64,000 nucleotides of DNA from Allacma fusca (Eukaryota; Arthropoda; Collembola; Symphypleona; Sminthuridae): contig OX359250.1 of assembly GCA_947179485.1 (NCBI GenBank), positions 23,880,654 to 23,944,653 of the forward strand, in the 5' to 3' direction. Position numbers and translations under genes: made by a program. Of this stretch, positions 62,599-64,000 are shown one piece after another (the stretch's first letter is position 1; every line of letters begins with the position of its first letter). Under the pieces are notes generated by a model. The model was given only the letters and a program-made list of their open reading frames with translations, made no database searches and was not told the origin of the DNA.

Positions 62599-64000
62599 GA
62601 ATTACAATTTGAATTACAATTTGAAACTGCAATTTGAAACTGCAATTTGAAATTGCAATTTGAAACTGCAATTTGAAACTGCAATTTGAAACTGCAATTT
62701 GAAACTGCAATTTGAAACTGCAATTTGAAACTGCAATTTGAAACTGCAATTTGAAACTGCAATTTGAAACTGCAATTTGAAATTGCAATTTGAAACTGCA
62801 CTTTGAAACTGCAATTTGAAACTGCAATTTGAAACTGCAATTTGAAACTGCAATTTGAAACTGCAATTCGAAACTGCAATTTGAAACTGCAATTTGAAAC
62901 TGCAATTTGAAACTGCAATTTGAAACTGCAATTTGAAACTGCAATTTGAAACTGCAATTTGAAACTGCAATTTGAAACTTCAATTTGAAACTGCAATTTG
63001 AAACTGCAATTTGAAACTGCAATTTGAAACTGCAATTTGAAATTGCAATTTGAAACTGCAATTTGAAACTGCAATTTGAAACTGCAATTTGAAACTTCAA
63101 TTTGAAACTGCAATTTGAAACTTCAATTTGAATTACAGTTTGAATTACAATTTGAAACTGCAATTTGAAACTGCAATTTGAAACTGCAATTTGAAATTGC
63201 AATTTGAAACTGCAATTTGAAACTGCAATTTGAATTACAGTTTGAAACTTCAATTTGAAACTGCAATTTGAAACTTCAATTTGAATTACAATTTGAAACT
63301 TCTATCTGAAACTTCAATTTGAAACTTCCATTTGAAACTGCAATTTGAAACTGCAATTTGAAACTGCAATTTGAAACTTCAATTTGAAACTGCAATTTGG
63401 AACTGCAATTTGAAACTGCAATTTGAAACTGCAATTTGAAACTTCAATTTTAAACTTCAATTTGAAACTGCAATTTGAAACTTCAATTTGAAACTGCAAT
63501 TTGAAACTGCAATTTGAAACTGCAATTTGAAACTGCAATTTGAAACTGCAATTTGAAACTGCAATTTGAAACTGCAATTTGAAACTGCAATTTGAAACTT
63601 CAATTTGAATTACAATTTGAAACTTCAATTTGAAACTGCAATTTGAAACTTCAATTTGAAACTGCAATTTGAAACTTCAATTTGAAACTGCAATTTGAAA
63701 CTGCAATTTGAAACTGCAATTTGAAACTGCAATTTGAAACTGCAATTTGAAACTTCAATTGAAACTTCAATTTGAAACTTCAATTTGAAACTGCAATTTG
63801 AAACTGCAATTTGAAACTGCAATTTGAAACTGCAATTTGAAACTGCAATTTGAAACTGCAATTTGAAACTTCAATTTGAAACTTCAATTTGAATTACAAT
63901 TTGAAACTTCAATTTGAAACTGCAATTTGAAACTTCAATTTGAAACTGCAATTTGAAACTGCAATTTGAAACTTCAATTTGAAACTGCAATTTGAAACTG
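62599..64000. repeat. 2,812-bp-offset block, copy 2 (runs off the window)
   Basis: Partner of the preceding entry, still matching at the last base of the window, so the repeat continues beyond it. Confidence 0.84.
63130..63315. repeat. 185-bp cassette, TTACAG in first unit, TCTATCTG end
   Basis: Counterpart of 60,318 at an offset of 2,812, with the same two TTACAG changes and TCTATCTG at 63,301. Confidence 0.85.

Larger units (their letters stand above)
1..64000. repeat. 13-bp satellite array filling the whole window
   Basis: Every line of the window reads as head-to-tail copies of AATTTGAAACTGC or close variants, always in the same orientation. Numbering that unit 1-13, the commonest change is G12 to T (ends CTTC). 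Others are C10 to T, T5 to C, T4 to C or A, C13 to T, A9 to G, G6 to A, C or T, and a 12-bp unit TTTGAATTACAA. A few units have irregular length. I found no insertion, no unique sequence and no change of orientation. The unit is AT-rich and has no CpG. The array enters and leaves the window mid-array, so its ends and flanks are unknown. Eukaryotic satellite DNA is the only class I know that fits; species and chromosomal position cannot be read from the sequence. Stretches not covered by other entries hold only plain 13-bp units with scattered CTTC variants. Confidence 0.98.

Noticed and set aside
1..64000. CRISPR array (the unit contains ATTTGAAAC, like the GAAAC end of many CRISPR repeats)
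   Set aside because: There are no unique spacers between repeats, the period is 13 bp, and there are no cas genes. The resemblance is a short coincidence.
1..64000. Telomeric repeat
   Set aside because: The unit is not G-rich on one strand and carries two G and two C. The variant content and higher-order blocks are unlike telomerase products. A subtelomeric location remains possible.
1..64000. tRNA, rRNA, transposable element or terminal inverted repeat inside the array
   Set aside because: I saw no interruption of the 12/13-bp pattern anywhere, and no segment of more than a few bases lies outside it.

Overview
The whole 64,000-base window is one uninterrupted tandem array (satellite DNA). 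The basic unit is 13 bp, AATTTGAAACTGC as written on the + strand (reverse complement GCAGTTTCAAATT), about 31% G+C. Roughly 4,900 units follow one another head to tail in a single orientation. I saw no unique sequence, no transposon, no RNA gene and no believable protein gene, and the array runs off both ends, so its true length exceeds 64 kb. An array of this size and purity points to a eukaryotic chromosome (centromeric, pericentromeric, subtelomeric or other heterochromatin). Nothing here identifies the species, and I do not recognise the unit as a named satellite.

The information lies in how unit variants are arranged. The main ones are: G12 to T (unit ends CTTC); a 12-bp unit, TTTGAATTACAA; a CA to AT dinucleotide change across the unit junction that creates GATA; C10 to T (AAATTGC); T5 to C (TTCGAA); T4 to C (CAATCTG); and rarer private changes. 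Pairs of adjacent 12-bp units occur at 47 places. At 15 of them the pair opens the same composite cassette, exactly 172 bp long; other places carry 121-, 185-, 198- or 211-bp or truncated versions. These cassettes act as punctuation between long runs of plain 13-mers, so the array has a higher-order structure.

Layout: 1-4,760, cassettes plus a 1,269-bp-offset duplication; 4,761-10,160, three related blocks (1,873 bp, 2,672 bp, partial) marked by a TCTATCTG variant; about 10,168-14,427, a diverged copy of about 590-4,760; 14,428-18,008 and 18,009-21,589, two copies of a 3,581-bp block that look identical; 21,590-22,786, transition; 22,787-33,577, a 10.8-kb domain with no 12-bp unit, built from repeats offset by exact multiples of 13 (845, 3,991, 4,381 bp) and rich in GATA variants; 33,578-39,206, three copies of another block; 39,207-52,170, blocks offset by 8,088, 3,398 and about 1,339 bp; 52,171-54,400, mostly plain units; 54,400-64,000, blocks offset by about 3,162, 3,136 and 2,812 bp that resemble the left end of the window.

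Long reading frames (up to 807 codons) exist only on the - strand and are a by-product of the unit: 13 is not a multiple of 3, the unit has no stop in that direction, and all three frames spell the same 13-residue peptide. I do not annotate them as genes. The window shows recent, repeated segmental amplification inside a satellite, with copies usually differing by whole 13-bp units.
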